DNA of 46,753 bases from Pirellulales bacterium (GTDB lineage Bacteria; Planctomycetota; Planctomycetia; Pirellulales; UBA1268), in contig JAFMIU010000019.1 in assembly GCA_017853835.1 (NCBI GenBank), positions 1 through 46,753 of the forward strand, in the 5' to 3' direction. The notes below the pieces were generated by a model. It ran no database searches, was not told where the DNA came from, and was given only the letters and a program-made list of their open reading frames with translations. Of this stretch, positions 1 to 8,852 are shown one piece after another. Each line of letters opens with the position of its first letter. Within the stretch, counting starts at the first letter, position 1. Both the position numbers and the translations under genes were made by a program.

Positions 1-2835
1 AAGAGTCGGATAGCCTGCGGCGGTCTGCGTCTGCGTGCCGCTGGCCACGTTGATCACGATCGAACTCGGCGCCGAGCCGTGGGTGAACACGAGATTGATG
101 TCGTTGCCCGTGTTCGTGATCGAGAACGTGCCGCCCGACAGCGAGTTGGCAAAGCCACCCGTGCCATTGGCCGCACTCGTCACGATCTGAAACTTCGTCG
201 CGTCGAAGCCGGTGATGCCACCGGCTGCGGTCGCGATCTTCCAGGTGTAGTCGCTTGCGGCATTGAAGTTGGAGGCGTTGCCGCTGGTGTCGGGGTTGAT
301 GCCCGAGAGCGTCCAGAGGTTGACCTTGAAGGGATCGCCGCTCGTCGAATCAACCGACAGCGAGCCGCCCACGTTCAGAAGATCCCACGAGTTGGCCGCG
401 CCGGCCGAGCCGGTGGCGCTGAGCATCTGCCAGTTGTAGTTGGCGCCGCTCACCAAGGAGACGTTGCCCGTGATGGTGAGGGTTCCGGGGCTTGCGCCCG
501 GCGCGAGCGTGGCGCCCGAGGCGAGCGTCACGGCCCCGCCCACGGTGCCCGTGCCGCCGAGCGTTGCCCCTGAGGCCACGTTCACGGCACCCGTGGCCGC
601 GGTGTTGTTGCCGTTCACAAGCAGCACGCCCGCCGCGATGGTGGTGTTGCCGGTGTAGGTGTTGGTGCCGCCGAGGGCCCAGGTGCCAGCGCCGGTTTTG
701 GTGACCGAGAGCACGTCACCGACGGGATCGGTGCCGTTGGTCAGCTGGCTCGCGACGGTGTTTTTGCCGGTGCCCGCTCCACCAAGGGTGAGCGTGCGGG
801 CGCCCGTGCCGGCGAGCACGTTGGCCCCACCGCCGCTGCCGTAGGTCACCGCCCCGGCGCCGGTCGATTCGAGCGTGGCGCCGTTCACCCCGATCGTGAA
901 GAGGCGGTCGGTCGAAGAGTTGCTCGCGCCGGTGTAGCGGAGCGTTCCACGATCAAGCACCAGGTTGGCCGCAGCGCTCGACGATGAGCCGAACGTGCTG
1001 CTCGCTCCGGCGTTCGACACCTGGCTCACCGAGAGCGTGCTGGCGAAGTTGATGGCCGAAGTTCCCGTCACGGAGTTGCCGCTGCGAGTGGCGATACCAT
1101 TCTGGGCGGTGATCATGGTCACGCCCTGAATGGTCGTTGCCCCCGAATACGTTTGATTGCCGGTGAGCACCACGGTGCCGCCGTTGGTGTAGGCGACCGC
1201 GTTAGCTCCCGTGCTCGCATTGGCTCCCAGCGTGAGCGTGCCGCTCATGCCGCCCCAGCGGTAGCCTGTGGCGCCCGGCGTGACGACGCCGGTGTAGGTC
1301 ATGTTGCCGTCACTCGCGACGCTCATGCCGGATGCCGTGGCCAGAGCGCCAGTAGCACTGAAGTCGAGGTTCGCGGCGGAGTCGCTCGCGGGGAGGGCGA
1401 GATACCCGGCCGAAGCGGCAGTGATCTTCGATGCGAAGACGCCGAATCCCGGGTCGGCAGTGCCCGGCTTGTAGCTCACACCGCCAGCCGCGTTGGCAGC
1501 GATCGTCGAGCCGGTGCCGACGGCACCGCCGGTGCCGCTGACACCGCCGGTGATGGCCCCGTAGGAGCCCGCCGTGCCGAACACGAGCAGGCCACCGCTC
1601 ACGCCCACCGAGCCCGAGATGGTGTTGTTGGGGTTGGTGAACTCCGCGCGGCCGGTGCCCCGCTTGTGGAAGCTGCTGGTCGTGTAGGGGTCGACGGTGG
1701 CGTCGAGCGCGTTGACGATCGATCCGGAGATGATCGTCGTGCCCGGGCCGTCGAGCGTGAAGAGGCGGCCCACCAGGTCGGTTGCGGTCGTTAGCGCTAG
1801 GGCCGGCGATGCCGTGCCCCCCGCCATGGTAAGCGTCTTGCCGGCGATCAGGGCGTTGCCGAAGGCACGGTTATTGTTGCTCTGACCAAGCGTCGTGGCG
1901 AACGTGAGCGAGTGCGAGCCTGTCACGGCCACTGGGTTACCCATCTGAATGCGGGTGTTATTCGCAAGCACCCGGGCGTCGTCGTTTGACTGAAGCTCGG
2001 CTCCCCAGTTTTGGATGTTGTTGTTCGACGCCGTGACCTGGCCGAGGCCGAGTGCATTGTCGGCCGCCAGTACGTACTGCTGGCGATTGATCGTCACCGA
2101 CGCCGTGCTCGTCTGCGACTGGAGCAGCGTGAATACGGCGGCTGGATTCTGGTTGTTGGCCCCGAGCACGAGCGAGCCGCCGTTCGTCCAAAGGCCGTTG
2201 ATCACGGTGTTGACGGGCGTCAGGCCGGCGTTGTCCTTGAAGACGTTGATTTGGAGCTGTCGCGAGGTGGTGAGATCGATGGCGTCGTAGAGGGGAATCA
2301 TGCTCGTCGAGCCCGTGCCGATCGTGAGCGTCTGGCCGGTCGTCATGGAGTTGGTGATGGCACGAGTGCCACCGGCCAGGCCGAAGGAGCCGCTGAACGT
2401 CAGGCTCTGCGTGCTGGTGTTCGCGACATCGACATTGGCATTGAGAATCACCGGGGCCGAGATGCGATTGATGCTGCCGGCCACTCCGATGCTGTTGATG
2501 GCACCGTTGAGCCCGAGGGAGCCGCCGCTGCTCGTGATGTCGGTGGTGACGGGGGAGGTGGCTCCGCCGAGCGTAAGGGGGCCGACATTGATCGCAGTGG
2601 GGCCCACGTCGACCGTCAGGCTGGAGGTGAGACCGATCGAAAGCGAGGCCGTGTCGGCCGCTGTGATCGGTGCGGTGCCGGGAGTGTCGCTAGCCCAGTT
2701 GACGGGATCATTCCACTGCTGGGTGCCACCGGCGGGCACATTCCACGTGTAGGTGCCAGCGAGGGCCCGAGTGGTGGGTGCCAGCAGCAGGCCGGAGGCC
2801 GCGAGCACGGCCACGCAGAAGCGACGATGGAACAT
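1..2835 (-). CDS. Autotransporter-type beta-strand-repeat surface protein, C-terminus beyond the window (partial)
   Basis: Open for 945 codons from the ATG at 2835 to the left edge with no stop, so the C-terminus is missing. The start follows an AGGGGAG ribosome site 8 nt upstream and gives a signal peptide (MFHRRF, hydrophobic core, ALAG). The mature chain opens with TYTWN..G.QQWNDPVNW, the usual opening of planctomycete beta-strand-repeat proteins. Further on are repeats such as KTGAGTWALGGTNTYTGNTT, the hallmark of the autotransporter-associated beta-strand repeat that forms a parallel beta-solenoid. It is a paralogue of the next two genes and shares blocks such as GYLALPASDSAANLDF and MTYTGVVTPGA.GY.WGG. 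An extracellular structural or adhesive role is likely, and a PEP-CTERM anchor probably lies outside the window. No catalytic motif was seen. Confidence 0.9.
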   Translation of the reverse strand, partial: MFHRRFCVAVLAASGLLLAPTTRALAGTYTWNVPAGGTQQWNDPVNWASDTPGTAPITAADTASLSIGLTSSLTVDVGPTAINVGPLTLGGATSPVTTDITSSGGSLGLNGAINSIGVAGSINRISAPVILNANVDVANTSTQSLTFSGSFGLAGGTRAITNSMTTGQTLTIGTGSTSMIPLYDAIDLTTSRQLQINVFKDNAGLTPVNTVINGLWTNGGSLVLGANNQNPAAVFTLLQSQTSTASVTINRQQYVLAADNALGLGQVTASNNNIQNWGAELQSNDDARVLANNTRIQMGNPVAVTGSHSLTFATTLGQSNNNRAFGNALIAGKTLTMAGGTASPALALTTATDLVGRLFTLDGPGTTIISGSIVNALDATVDPYTTSSFHKRGTGRAEFTNPNNTISGSVGVSGGLLVFGTAGSYGAITGGVSGTGGAVGTGSTIAANAAGGVSYKPGTADPGFGVFASKITAASAGYLALPASDSAANLDFSATGALATASGMSVASDGNMTYTGVVTPGATGYRWGGMSGTLTLGANASTGANAVAYTNGGTVVLTGNQTYSGATTIQGVTMITAQNGIATRSGNSVTGTSAINFASTLSVSQVSNAGASSTFGSSSSAAANLVLDRGTLRYTGASNSSTDRLFTIGVNGATLESTGAGAVTYGSGGGANVLAGTGARTLTLGGAGTGKNTVASQLTNGTDPVGDVLSVTKTGAGTWALGGTNTYTGNTTIAAGVLLVNGNNTAATGAVNVASGATLGGTGTVGGAVTLASGATLAPGASPGTLTITGNVSLVSGANYNWQMLSATGSAGAANSWDLLNVGGSLSVDSTSGDPFKVNLWTLSGINPDTSGNASNFNAASDYTWKIATAAGGITGFDATKFQIVTSAANGTGGFANSLSGGTFSITNTGNDINLVFTHGSAPSSIVINVASGTQTQTAAGYPTL

Positions 2836-3168
2836 TGGATTCACTCCCCTGAAGTTAGACGTCCTGCACCCAGCCGCAAACCATTGGACCGAGATAGACC
2901 GCCGCAAAACCATCCCCCTCTCGCGTTGGCCACAAGGACACGCACGCGATGACGTAACTGAGAGAAGTCTACTCCTGCCGATGTGTCCTGCTCAAGTAAC
3001 TCAAGCGAGAGAAATCGCTTCTTCTGGCGAAACTATCGGGGGCGAGTTGCGCCGGTGCGACGGGCCGCGTCTTCGGCACAGGCAACGAAAAAGCCCTGCA
3101 CCCATGGGAGTGCAGGGCTTCTCGTTGGTTCTTCCGAGGGGAGGCCCTTCGAAGAAGACTCTGAGCCG
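2836..3168. other. Intergenic region between two beta-repeat protein genes
   Basis: This 333-bp gap holds the terminator of the gene to its right (3091-3120) and the 5' leader of the gene to its left. That gene's ribosome site lies at about 2844-2850. I found no convincing -35/-10 or -24/-12 promoter and no credible gene. Plus-strand reading frames here lack a ribosome site and any family resemblance. Confidence 0.6.
3091..3120 (-). terminator. Rho-independent terminator of the beta-repeat gene at 3169-5763
   Basis: A perfect 11-bp inverted repeat (AAGCCCTGCAC at 3091-3101, GTGCAGGGCTT at 3110-3120) encloses an 8-nt loop. Read on the minus strand it is followed by TTTTTCGTT. It lies about 50 bp past the stop at 3169, as expected for an intrinsic terminator. 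Confidence 0.85.
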
Positions 3169-5763
3169 TCAGTCTCGGGAGCGGCGGCGGATCAAAAGGA
3201 AAACGCCCGCACCGGCCAGCCCGGCGAGCATGGTGGAGGGCTCCGGCACCACCACCAGCTGCAGGCTGCCCGACTGGAAGTAGGCCGACTTGCCCGAACC
3301 CAGGTCATAGGCGTTGGCGGAACCGAAGTTGGCCAGGCCCGTCGTGTTCACGTTGCCGGCGATCAGCGTGTAGGTGCCGTCGGGCGTGCTGCTCGACAGG
3401 CCGATGATGTCGTCCACGCCGAACGTCGAGGGGGACACGAACGTGGCGGTGCTCGACACCGTCAGTGGATTCGTCGGGTTGAACGTGAGCGTCGACCCAG
3501 CGGCGAAGCTGATCGAGGTGAGCGTTCCGGAACCGCCGATCGCGGCACCGCTGGCCACGGTGAGTGGCCCGGAGCCAAGCGCGCCATTGACGACGAGCTT
3601 GCCGGCCGACACCGTCGTGGCCCCGGTGTAGGTATTGATGCCGTTGAGCGTCCATGTGCCGGCCCCGGTCTTCGTGAGCGACAGCGCGGCGGCACCATCC
3701 GCCAAGATGCTGCCGAGCACACCGTCGCCAGCCCCTGCCAGCGTGAGCGTGGCGGCCGACGACGGTCCGACGTTGGCCCCGCCGCCGCTGCCGAGCGTCA
3801 CGAGCCCCGCTCCGGCCGACTCGATCGTTGCCCCCGCTGGGCCCACGGTGAAGAGCCGGTCGGTCGAAGTGGCCGACGCACTGTTCACCTTCAACGTGGC
3901 CCGGTCGATGACGAGGTTGCTCGCGCCGCTCGACGACGCGCCGAGCGAACTTGCCGAGCCGGCGTTGCCGAGGGAGGCCACTGACAGGGTGGTGGGCAGG
4001 TTGGTGCCCGCAGTGCCGGTCAGGGAGTTGCCAGTGCCAGACACGATGCCATGCTGGGCAGAGACCATGGTGACTCCCTGCACCGTCGTGGCGCCCGAGT
4101 AGCTCTGCGAGCCGGCCACCACCACTGTGCCTCCGTTGGTGTATTTCACTGTGTTGGCCCCCACGCTGGCATTCGCCGGCAGCGTGAGCACGCCCGAGGT
4201 GCCGCCCCAGTTGTAGCCAGCAGCCCCCGGCGTCACGACGCCGGTGTAGGTCATGTCTCCGTCACCGACGACGCTCAGGTTCGGAGCCCCCGCGAGCGTG
4301 CTGGTGAAGTCGAGGTTGGCAGCCGAGTCAGACGCCGGTAAGGCGAGGAAGCCGTAGTTGGTGCCGGAACCAGTGAGCCTGGAGGCGAAGGTGGCCCAGC
4401 CAGCGTCACCCGTGCCGGGGCCGTAGCTCACGCCGCCGGCCGTACCGGTGCGGATCAAGGCCGTGCCGTAGGAGCCCGCCGTGCCGAATACAAGAAGGCC
4501 GCCGTTCGCCTGCCACGTGCCCGAGAGGGTGTTCGTGGCGTTGGTCACCTCAAGACGGCCCGACCCCCTCTTCGTCACTGAACCGAGAAGCGTATTTGAA
4601 GTCAGGTCATTGACGATCTGGCCGTTGATCACGGTCTTGCCGGTGCCGTCAAACGTCAGCGTTCTTGCCGCCGAGGACGAACTGTCGATCACGACCCGAC
4701 CATTGAGGTTCACCTGCTTGCCAATCGGGAGGATGTTGCCCAACGCACGATTGTTGCTCTGGGTAAACTCGCCGCTGAACGTCAGGGAGTTTGAGCCTGT
4801 GACCGAAAGCGAGTTCCCCGCAGCGAATCGCGCGTTGCCGATCGAGCGATCGCCGCCCACCGCTTTCAGGGTCGCTCCCCAGGTCGGTTGGTTGTTGTTG
4901 GACGCCGTGACCGTGCCAGTGCCGAACACGTTGTCCGCCAGCAGTTCGTAGGCCTGACGGTTGATCGTGACGTTGGCAGGGCTCGTCTGCGAGAGCATGA
5001 GCCGATACACCGCCGACGGGTTTTGGTTGTTGTTTCCGAAGATCATTTGGCCCGACACGCTTGGGCCGCCGCCCCAGGTGGCGTTGACGACCGTTGTCTG
5101 CGATGCCGTGCCCGAGGCGTTGTTGAAGTTTTGGATGGTGAAGTTGCGGGCATTCCCCGGTACGAGTACTTCGTAGAGCTGGATCAGGCTGCCGCTGCCG
5201 CCGCCGAGCGTGAGCGTTTGGCCGGTGGTCATCAGGTTGCTCACCACCACCGACACTCCCGTTTGACCGATCACCGAACTTTCGATGCTGAAGTCGCGGG
5301 TGCTCGTGTTGGTGATGTCGGTGTTCTTGCCGAACAGCACCGGTGCCGAAATCTTGTTGACCGAACCGGCGACGCCGCCGCTCGTAATCTGCACGTTTGC
5401 GGCCTGGGCCGACTGCCCGAGGATGAACCACGAGGTGCCGGTGACGTTGGTCGTCACCGCGCTTGACGTTCCACCGAAGGTGCCGGAGCCGATGATCGTC
5501 GATCCGGAGGTGGTCACGGCATCGAGGTCAACCGTGAGGTCGCTCGCCAGCCCCACGCCAAACTGCACCGTATCCGCCGAGCTGTTAGGGATGCCGCTTG
5601 CCGTGCCCGACCAGTTGAGGGCGTCGTTCCAAGCCTGGCTGCCGCCCCCGAGGACGTTCCAGGTGAAGTCGGCGGCCGACGCGGTCTGCGCAGTCGCGAC
5701 TCCGGAGAAGATTGCCACGATCGTGGCCAGGCCCCTCAGAAGGGGCGAACGGAAGATGGACAT
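3169..5763 (-). CDS. PEP-CTERM beta-strand-repeat surface protein
   Basis: An 864-residue protein. I place the start at ATG 5763 (MSIFRSPLLRG), which gives a clean signal peptide ending near ASAAD. The open frame extends upstream to a GTG at 5823, but that adds an arginine-rich leader and overlaps a palindrome. No strong ribosome site precedes ATG 5763. The mature protein starts FTWNVLGGGSQAWNDALNW and consists of beta-solenoid repeats (TKTGAGTWTLNGINTYTGAT). It ends with VVVPEPSTM, a hydrophobic segment and RRRSRD, a PEP-CTERM sorting signal (about residues 834-864). Exosortase would cut the signal and attach the protein to the envelope or extracellular matrix. It is about as long as the next gene and closely similar over long stretches, so the pair is a tandem duplication. 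Confidence 0.93.
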   Translation of the reverse strand: MSIFRSPLLRGLATIVAIFSGVATAQTASAADFTWNVLGGGSQAWNDALNWSGTASGIPNSSADTVQFGVGLASDLTVDLDAVTTSGSTIIGSGTFGGTSSAVTTNVTGTSWFILGQSAQAANVQITSGGVAGSVNKISAPVLFGKNTDITNTSTRDFSIESSVIGQTGVSVVVSNLMTTGQTLTLGGGSGSLIQLYEVLVPGNARNFTIQNFNNASGTASQTTVVNATWGGGPSVSGQMIFGNNNQNPSAVYRLMLSQTSPANVTINRQAYELLADNVFGTGTVTASNNNQPTWGATLKAVGGDRSIGNARFAAGNSLSVTGSNSLTFSGEFTQSNNRALGNILPIGKQVNLNGRVVIDSSSSAARTLTFDGTGKTVINGQIVNDLTSNTLLGSVTKRGSGRLEVTNATNTLSGTWQANGGLLVFGTAGSYGTALIRTGTAGGVSYGPGTGDAGWATFASRLTGSGTNYGFLALPASDSAANLDFTSTLAGAPNLSVVGDGDMTYTGVVTPGAAGYNWGGTSGVLTLPANASVGANTVKYTNGGTVVVAGSQSYSGATTVQGVTMVSAQHGIVSGTGNSLTGTAGTNLPTTLSVASLGNAGSASSLGASSSGASNLVIDRATLKVNSASATSTDRLFTVGPAGATIESAGAGLVTLGSGGGANVGPSSAATLTLAGAGDGVLGSILADGAAALSLTKTGAGTWTLNGINTYTGATTVSAGKLVVNGALGSGPLTVASGAAIGGSGTLTSISFAAGSTLTFNPTNPLTVSSTATFVSPSTFGVDDIIGLSSSTPDGTYTLIAGNVNTTGLANFGSANAYDLGSGKSAYFQSGSLQLVVVPEPSTMLAGLAGAGVFLLIRRRSRD

Positions 5764-5809
5764 ATTTTTTCTCGCTCGGGAACTCGTGCGGTTGATGAGA
5801 GGCCAACGG

Positions 5810-5823
5810 GTGTCGGCCGACAC
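5810..5823. promoter_or_regulatory. Perfect 14-bp palindrome in a 5' leader (candidate operator)
   Basis: GTGTCGGCCGACAC is its own reverse complement and lies 47-60 bp upstream of ATG 5763. Its size and position suit a dimeric regulator or an RNA hairpin. No second copy was noticed in the window, so function is inference only. Confidence 0.35.
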
Positions 5824-5901
5824 GGATCGACACCAAGAGAGTCCGGCGGAGGCGAATCGCTACGTTGCGCATCTCCCCGCCCGACTTCCAACAAGAAGAA
5901 A

Positions 5902-5917
5902 TGCAGACCGCGTGCCA
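5902..5917 (-). promoter_or_regulatory. Candidate sigma-54 (-24/-12) promoter for the beta-repeat gene at 3169-5763
   Basis: On the minus strand the sequence reads TGGCAC-GCGGT-CTGCA, against the sigma-54 consensus TGGCAC-N5-TTGCW. There is one mismatch, and the GG and GC dinucleotides have the required 10-nt separation. Transcription would begin near 5890, leaving a leader of about 125 nt that includes the palindrome at 5810. No activator site was identified. Confidence 0.4.
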
Positions 5918-6231
5918 CGTACCGTTGGGAAAACGGTTTTTTTCAAAATGTTGGTTTCGTCCGAGGAAAGCCAGCGTGCGAAAATGCCGACAATTCGAAC
6001 CTTTTTTTTCCGAAAGCCTGCGATGGAGCGATTCGTACCAGCGACCGGTGCGTTTCACTCCGGGGGGGTGGAGCGAATCGCATCACCAAGGACGTGGCCC
6101 TCATCGCCAAGCCGCCGCGGGCTCGATTAGTTGCGCCATGGAGGCCATGATCTCATCGTTCTTGGTGCCTCTTCGACAACCTTCAACCAGAACTGACACA
6201 AGGATGCGAGGTCTTCCTTGTCACAAAAAAA

Positions 6232-6258
6232 CCCCCGCACTCGCGGGGAGTGCGGGGG
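6232..6258 (-). terminator. Rho-independent terminator of the beta-repeat gene at 6315-8852
   Basis: A perfect 10-bp inverted repeat (CCCCCGCACT at 6232-6241, AGTGCGGGGG at 6249-6258) has a 7-nt loop. On the minus strand it is followed by seven Ts and lies about 55 bp past the stop. The geometry matches the terminator at 3091 although the stem sequence differs. Confidence 0.87.
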
Positions 6259-6314
6259 CTCTCGTATGGCATCGTTCATGCAGCCGGGGGAAGGCTGCGT
6301 GACGAGCGAGTGGA

Positions 6315-8852
6315 TCAGCCGCGGGATCGGCGACGGATCATCACCGTGATAAAGGCTCCAGTGGCGACGGCCGCCATGCTCGACGGCTCCGGCACCACCA
6401 CCAGCTGCAGGCTGCCCGACTGGAAGTAGGCATAGGAGCCGAGTGAGCCGTAGGAGTAGGCGTTGCCGATTCCCACGTTGTTGACCCCGGTGAGGTCAAC
6501 GTTGCCGGCCACGATCGTGTAGGTGCCGGCCGGAGTCGAGTCGTCGAGACCCGTCAGGTTGGCGACACCAAACCCGCTCGCAAACGACATCGTTCCCGTC
6601 GCGGTGATCGACGGGCCGCCGGTGCTGAAGGCCAGCGTGGAGGCATTGCCCATGGCGAGGAAGGCCCCGCTGGACACCGTCACAGCCCCCGTGCCGAGCT
6701 GGCCGTTGACCACCAGCGTGCCCTCCGACACCGTCGTCGTACCCGTATAGGTGTTGACGGCGTCGAGCGACCACGTGCCGGCCCCCGTCTTGGCGAGCGA
6801 AAGCACACCGCCTCCGTTGGCAAGCACGCTGCCGAGGGCACCGTTCCCCGCTCCCGCGAGCGTGAGCGTGGCCGCCGAGGACGGGCCGACATTGGCACCG
6901 CCGCCGCTGCCGATCGTCACGAGGCCCGCCCCGGCCGACTCGATCGTGGCGCCCGCTGGCCCCACGGTGAAGAGCCGGTCGGTCGACTGAGCGGTCGCGC
7001 TGTTGACCCGAAGCGTGGCTCGGTCGATCACGAGGTTTCCGGCGGCGTTCGACGAGGCTCCCAGCGAACTGGCGGAACCAGCGTCGCCGAGCGACGTCAC
7101 TTCGAGCGTCGTGGGAAGGTTGAAGGTCTGCGTGCCGTTGGTGTTCTGGCCGTTGGTGATATAGACCTGGGCCGAGGCATACTGCACGCCCTTGATCGTG
7201 GTGACATCGGTGTAGTCGGGCGAACCGTTCACCACGACGCTACCGCCGTTGGTGTACGTCACCTTGTGGGCTCCCGTACCGGCGTTCGCGCCAAGCGTGA
7301 GCGTGCCCTGCGGGCCGCCCCAGTTGTAGCCCGCGGCTCCCGGGGTCACGACGCCGGTGTAGGTCATCACGCCGTCACCGGTGACGCTCAGGTTCGGAGC
7401 CGTCGCCAAGGCGCCCGATCCGCTGAAGTCGAGATTCGACGCAGCATCGCTGGCCGGCAGGGCGAGATAGCCGGTGCCGCCAGTGAGCTTGCCGGCGAAG
7501 GTGGCGAAACCCGCGTCGGCCGTGCCCGGAGCGTAGCTCACACCACCGGCGGCGTTGGCGACGATCGTGGAACCTGCACCGCCGTAGGACCCTGCGGTGC
7601 CAAACACGATCAGGCCGCCGTTGGTCGACCAGGTGCCACTGATGGTATTGGCGGGATTGGTCACCTCGAGACGACCGCTTCCCCGCATGGCGATGCTGCC
7701 CACCACCGTGTTGTCGGTGATGTTGTTGTTCACCACGCCGCTCATCACGGTGCGGCCCGTACCGTCGAGCGTGAGCGTGCGGGCAGTCGGGTCGGCCGAC
7801 TTGATGTTGACATAGACCGGGCCACTGAGCGTCCACGTCTTGCCGGCATCGAGGTTGTTGCCCACGTTGCGGTTGTTGGTCACGCCGAAGTTGCCGGTGA
7901 ACTCGATCGAGTTGGAGCCGGCGACCGCGAAGTTGTTGCCCACCAGGATGGACGAGTTGCCCACCACGCGGGAGTCGTCGGTCGACTGCCAGACACCGCC
8001 CCAGTTGGTCTGGTTGCTGTTGTTGGCGGTCAGCGTGCCGACACCAAACGGATTGTCGGCGGACAGGATGTACTTCTGGCGGCCGGTGTTGACCGAGGAA
8101 GCGCTCGTCTGCGACTGCAGCAGCGTGTAGGTCATGCCGGCGTTGCGGCTGTTGGAGTCGTCGCCAAACTTGATCGTGCCTGGGCCCTCCCATGCCGCAT
8201 TGACCGTGGTGGCCTGGCTGATGCCGCCGGTGGCGGTGGAACTGAGGTTGCGGAACTCGAAGTTACGGGCGGTGCCGACGCCCAAGGTGGCGTCGTACAG
8301 CTGGATCGTGCTGAGAACACCACTGCCAACGGTGAGGGTTTGGGCCGTGGCATTGTTGAGCAGCACCTGGTTTCCGCCAGCCTGCTGGACGTTGCCGCTG
8401 ATGTGCAGCGGCTGCGTGCTGGCGGCAGCAAACTCGGTGGTGCCGTCGGAAAGCCTCACCGCGGCCGAAATCACGTTGGTCACGCCGGCCACGCCCGCGC
8501 TGGTGATCGTGGCATTGCCGCTTGCGTCATTCAGGATCAGAGTGCCACCGGCGCTGGCAATCTCCGTTGCGACCGCGTTGGATGAGCTGCCCATCGTCAG
8601 ATTGCCGATGGTGACATCCGTCAGGAGATCGATGCCGGTAGCTCCCGCCAGGGCGACGTTCAGGTTGGCGTCGTCCGTGTTGGCGTTCGGATAGGCCGTA
8701 TTCGGATCCCAGTTGGCCGTGTTGGTCCATTGCTTGGCCAGGCCAGAGCCACCGGCCCAGGTGTAGGTCGTCTGCTGGGCTGAAGCAGACTGAACAGCAA
8801 CCGCGGCCGTGATGGCAGCCAGTGCGGCGATCGTGGAAAACTTACGAAACAT
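6315..8852 (-). CDS. PEP-CTERM beta-strand-repeat surface protein
   Basis: An 845-residue secreted protein. ATG 8852 follows a GGGGGAT ribosome site and a signal peptide (MFRKFSTIAALAAI ... SASAQ). It opens with TYTWAGGSGLAKQWTNTANW and continues as autotransporter-associated beta-strand repeats. The C-terminus is VVVPEPSSM, a hydrophobic stretch and IRRRSRG, a PEP-CTERM signal at about 818-845. Residues leading into the anchor (STPAGTYTIVAGNV ... YFQSGSLQLVVVPEPS) match the neighbour at 3169 and the distant paralogue at 34203. It has its own terminator and a divergent upstream region, so it is probably a separate unit. Likely role: envelope-attached matrix or adhesion protein; no enzymatic residues were seen. 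Confidence 0.93.
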   Translation of the reverse strand: MFRKFSTIAALAAITAAVAVQSASAQQTTYTWAGGSGLAKQWTNTANWDPNTAYPNANTDDANLNVALAGATGIDLLTDVTIGNLTMGSSSNAVATEIASAGGTLILNDASGNATITSAGVAGVTNVISAAVRLSDGTTEFAAASTQPLHISGNVQQAGGNQVLLNNATAQTLTVGSGVLSTIQLYDATLGVGTARNFEFRNLSSTATGGISQATTVNAAWEGPGTIKFGDDSNSRNAGMTYTLLQSQTSASSVNTGRQKYILSADNPFGVGTLTANNSNQTNWGGVWQSTDDSRVVGNSSILVGNNFAVAGSNSIEFTGNFGVTNNRNVGNNLDAGKTWTLSGPVYVNIKSADPTARTLTLDGTGRTVMSGVVNNNITDNTVVGSIAMRGSGRLEVTNPANTISGTWSTNGGLIVFGTAGSYGGAGSTIVANAAGGVSYAPGTADAGFATFAGKLTGGTGYLALPASDAASNLDFSGSGALATAPNLSVTGDGVMTYTGVVTPGAAGYNWGGPQGTLTLGANAGTGAHKVTYTNGGSVVVNGSPDYTDVTTIKGVQYASAQVYITNGQNTNGTQTFNLPTTLEVTSLGDAGSASSLGASSNAAGNLVIDRATLRVNSATAQSTDRLFTVGPAGATIESAGAGLVTIGSGGGANVGPSSAATLTLAGAGNGALGSVLANGGGVLSLAKTGAGTWSLDAVNTYTGTTTVSEGTLVVNGQLGTGAVTVSSGAFLAMGNASTLAFSTGGPSITATGTMSFASGFGVANLTGLDDSTPAGTYTIVAGNVDLTGVNNVGIGNAYSYGSLGSYAYFQSGSLQLVVVPEPSSMAAVATGAFITVMIRRRSRG

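Larger units (their letters stand above)
5764..6314. other. 551-bp intergenic region: promoter/leader of the gene at 3169 and terminator of the gene at 6315
   Basis: No credible gene. It contains, in minus-strand reading order, the terminator of the right-hand gene (6232-6258), an A-tract plus CCGTTTT motif (about 5931-5950), a sigma-54-like -24/-12 element (5902-5917) and a perfect 14-bp palindrome (5810-5823). Homopolymer T runs near 5938 and 6001 make it AT-richer than its surroundings. The layout implies a 5' leader of more than 100 nt for the beta-repeat gene. Confidence 0.55.

Noticed and set aside
5865..6302. Possible plus-strand gene of 145 codons in the intergenic region
   Set aside because: No ribosome site, runs through a terminator hairpin and shows no protein-like pattern.
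7266..8585. 439-codon plus-strand open frame
   Set aside because: Antisense to the beta-repeat gene at 6315; periodic composition mirrors the repeats.
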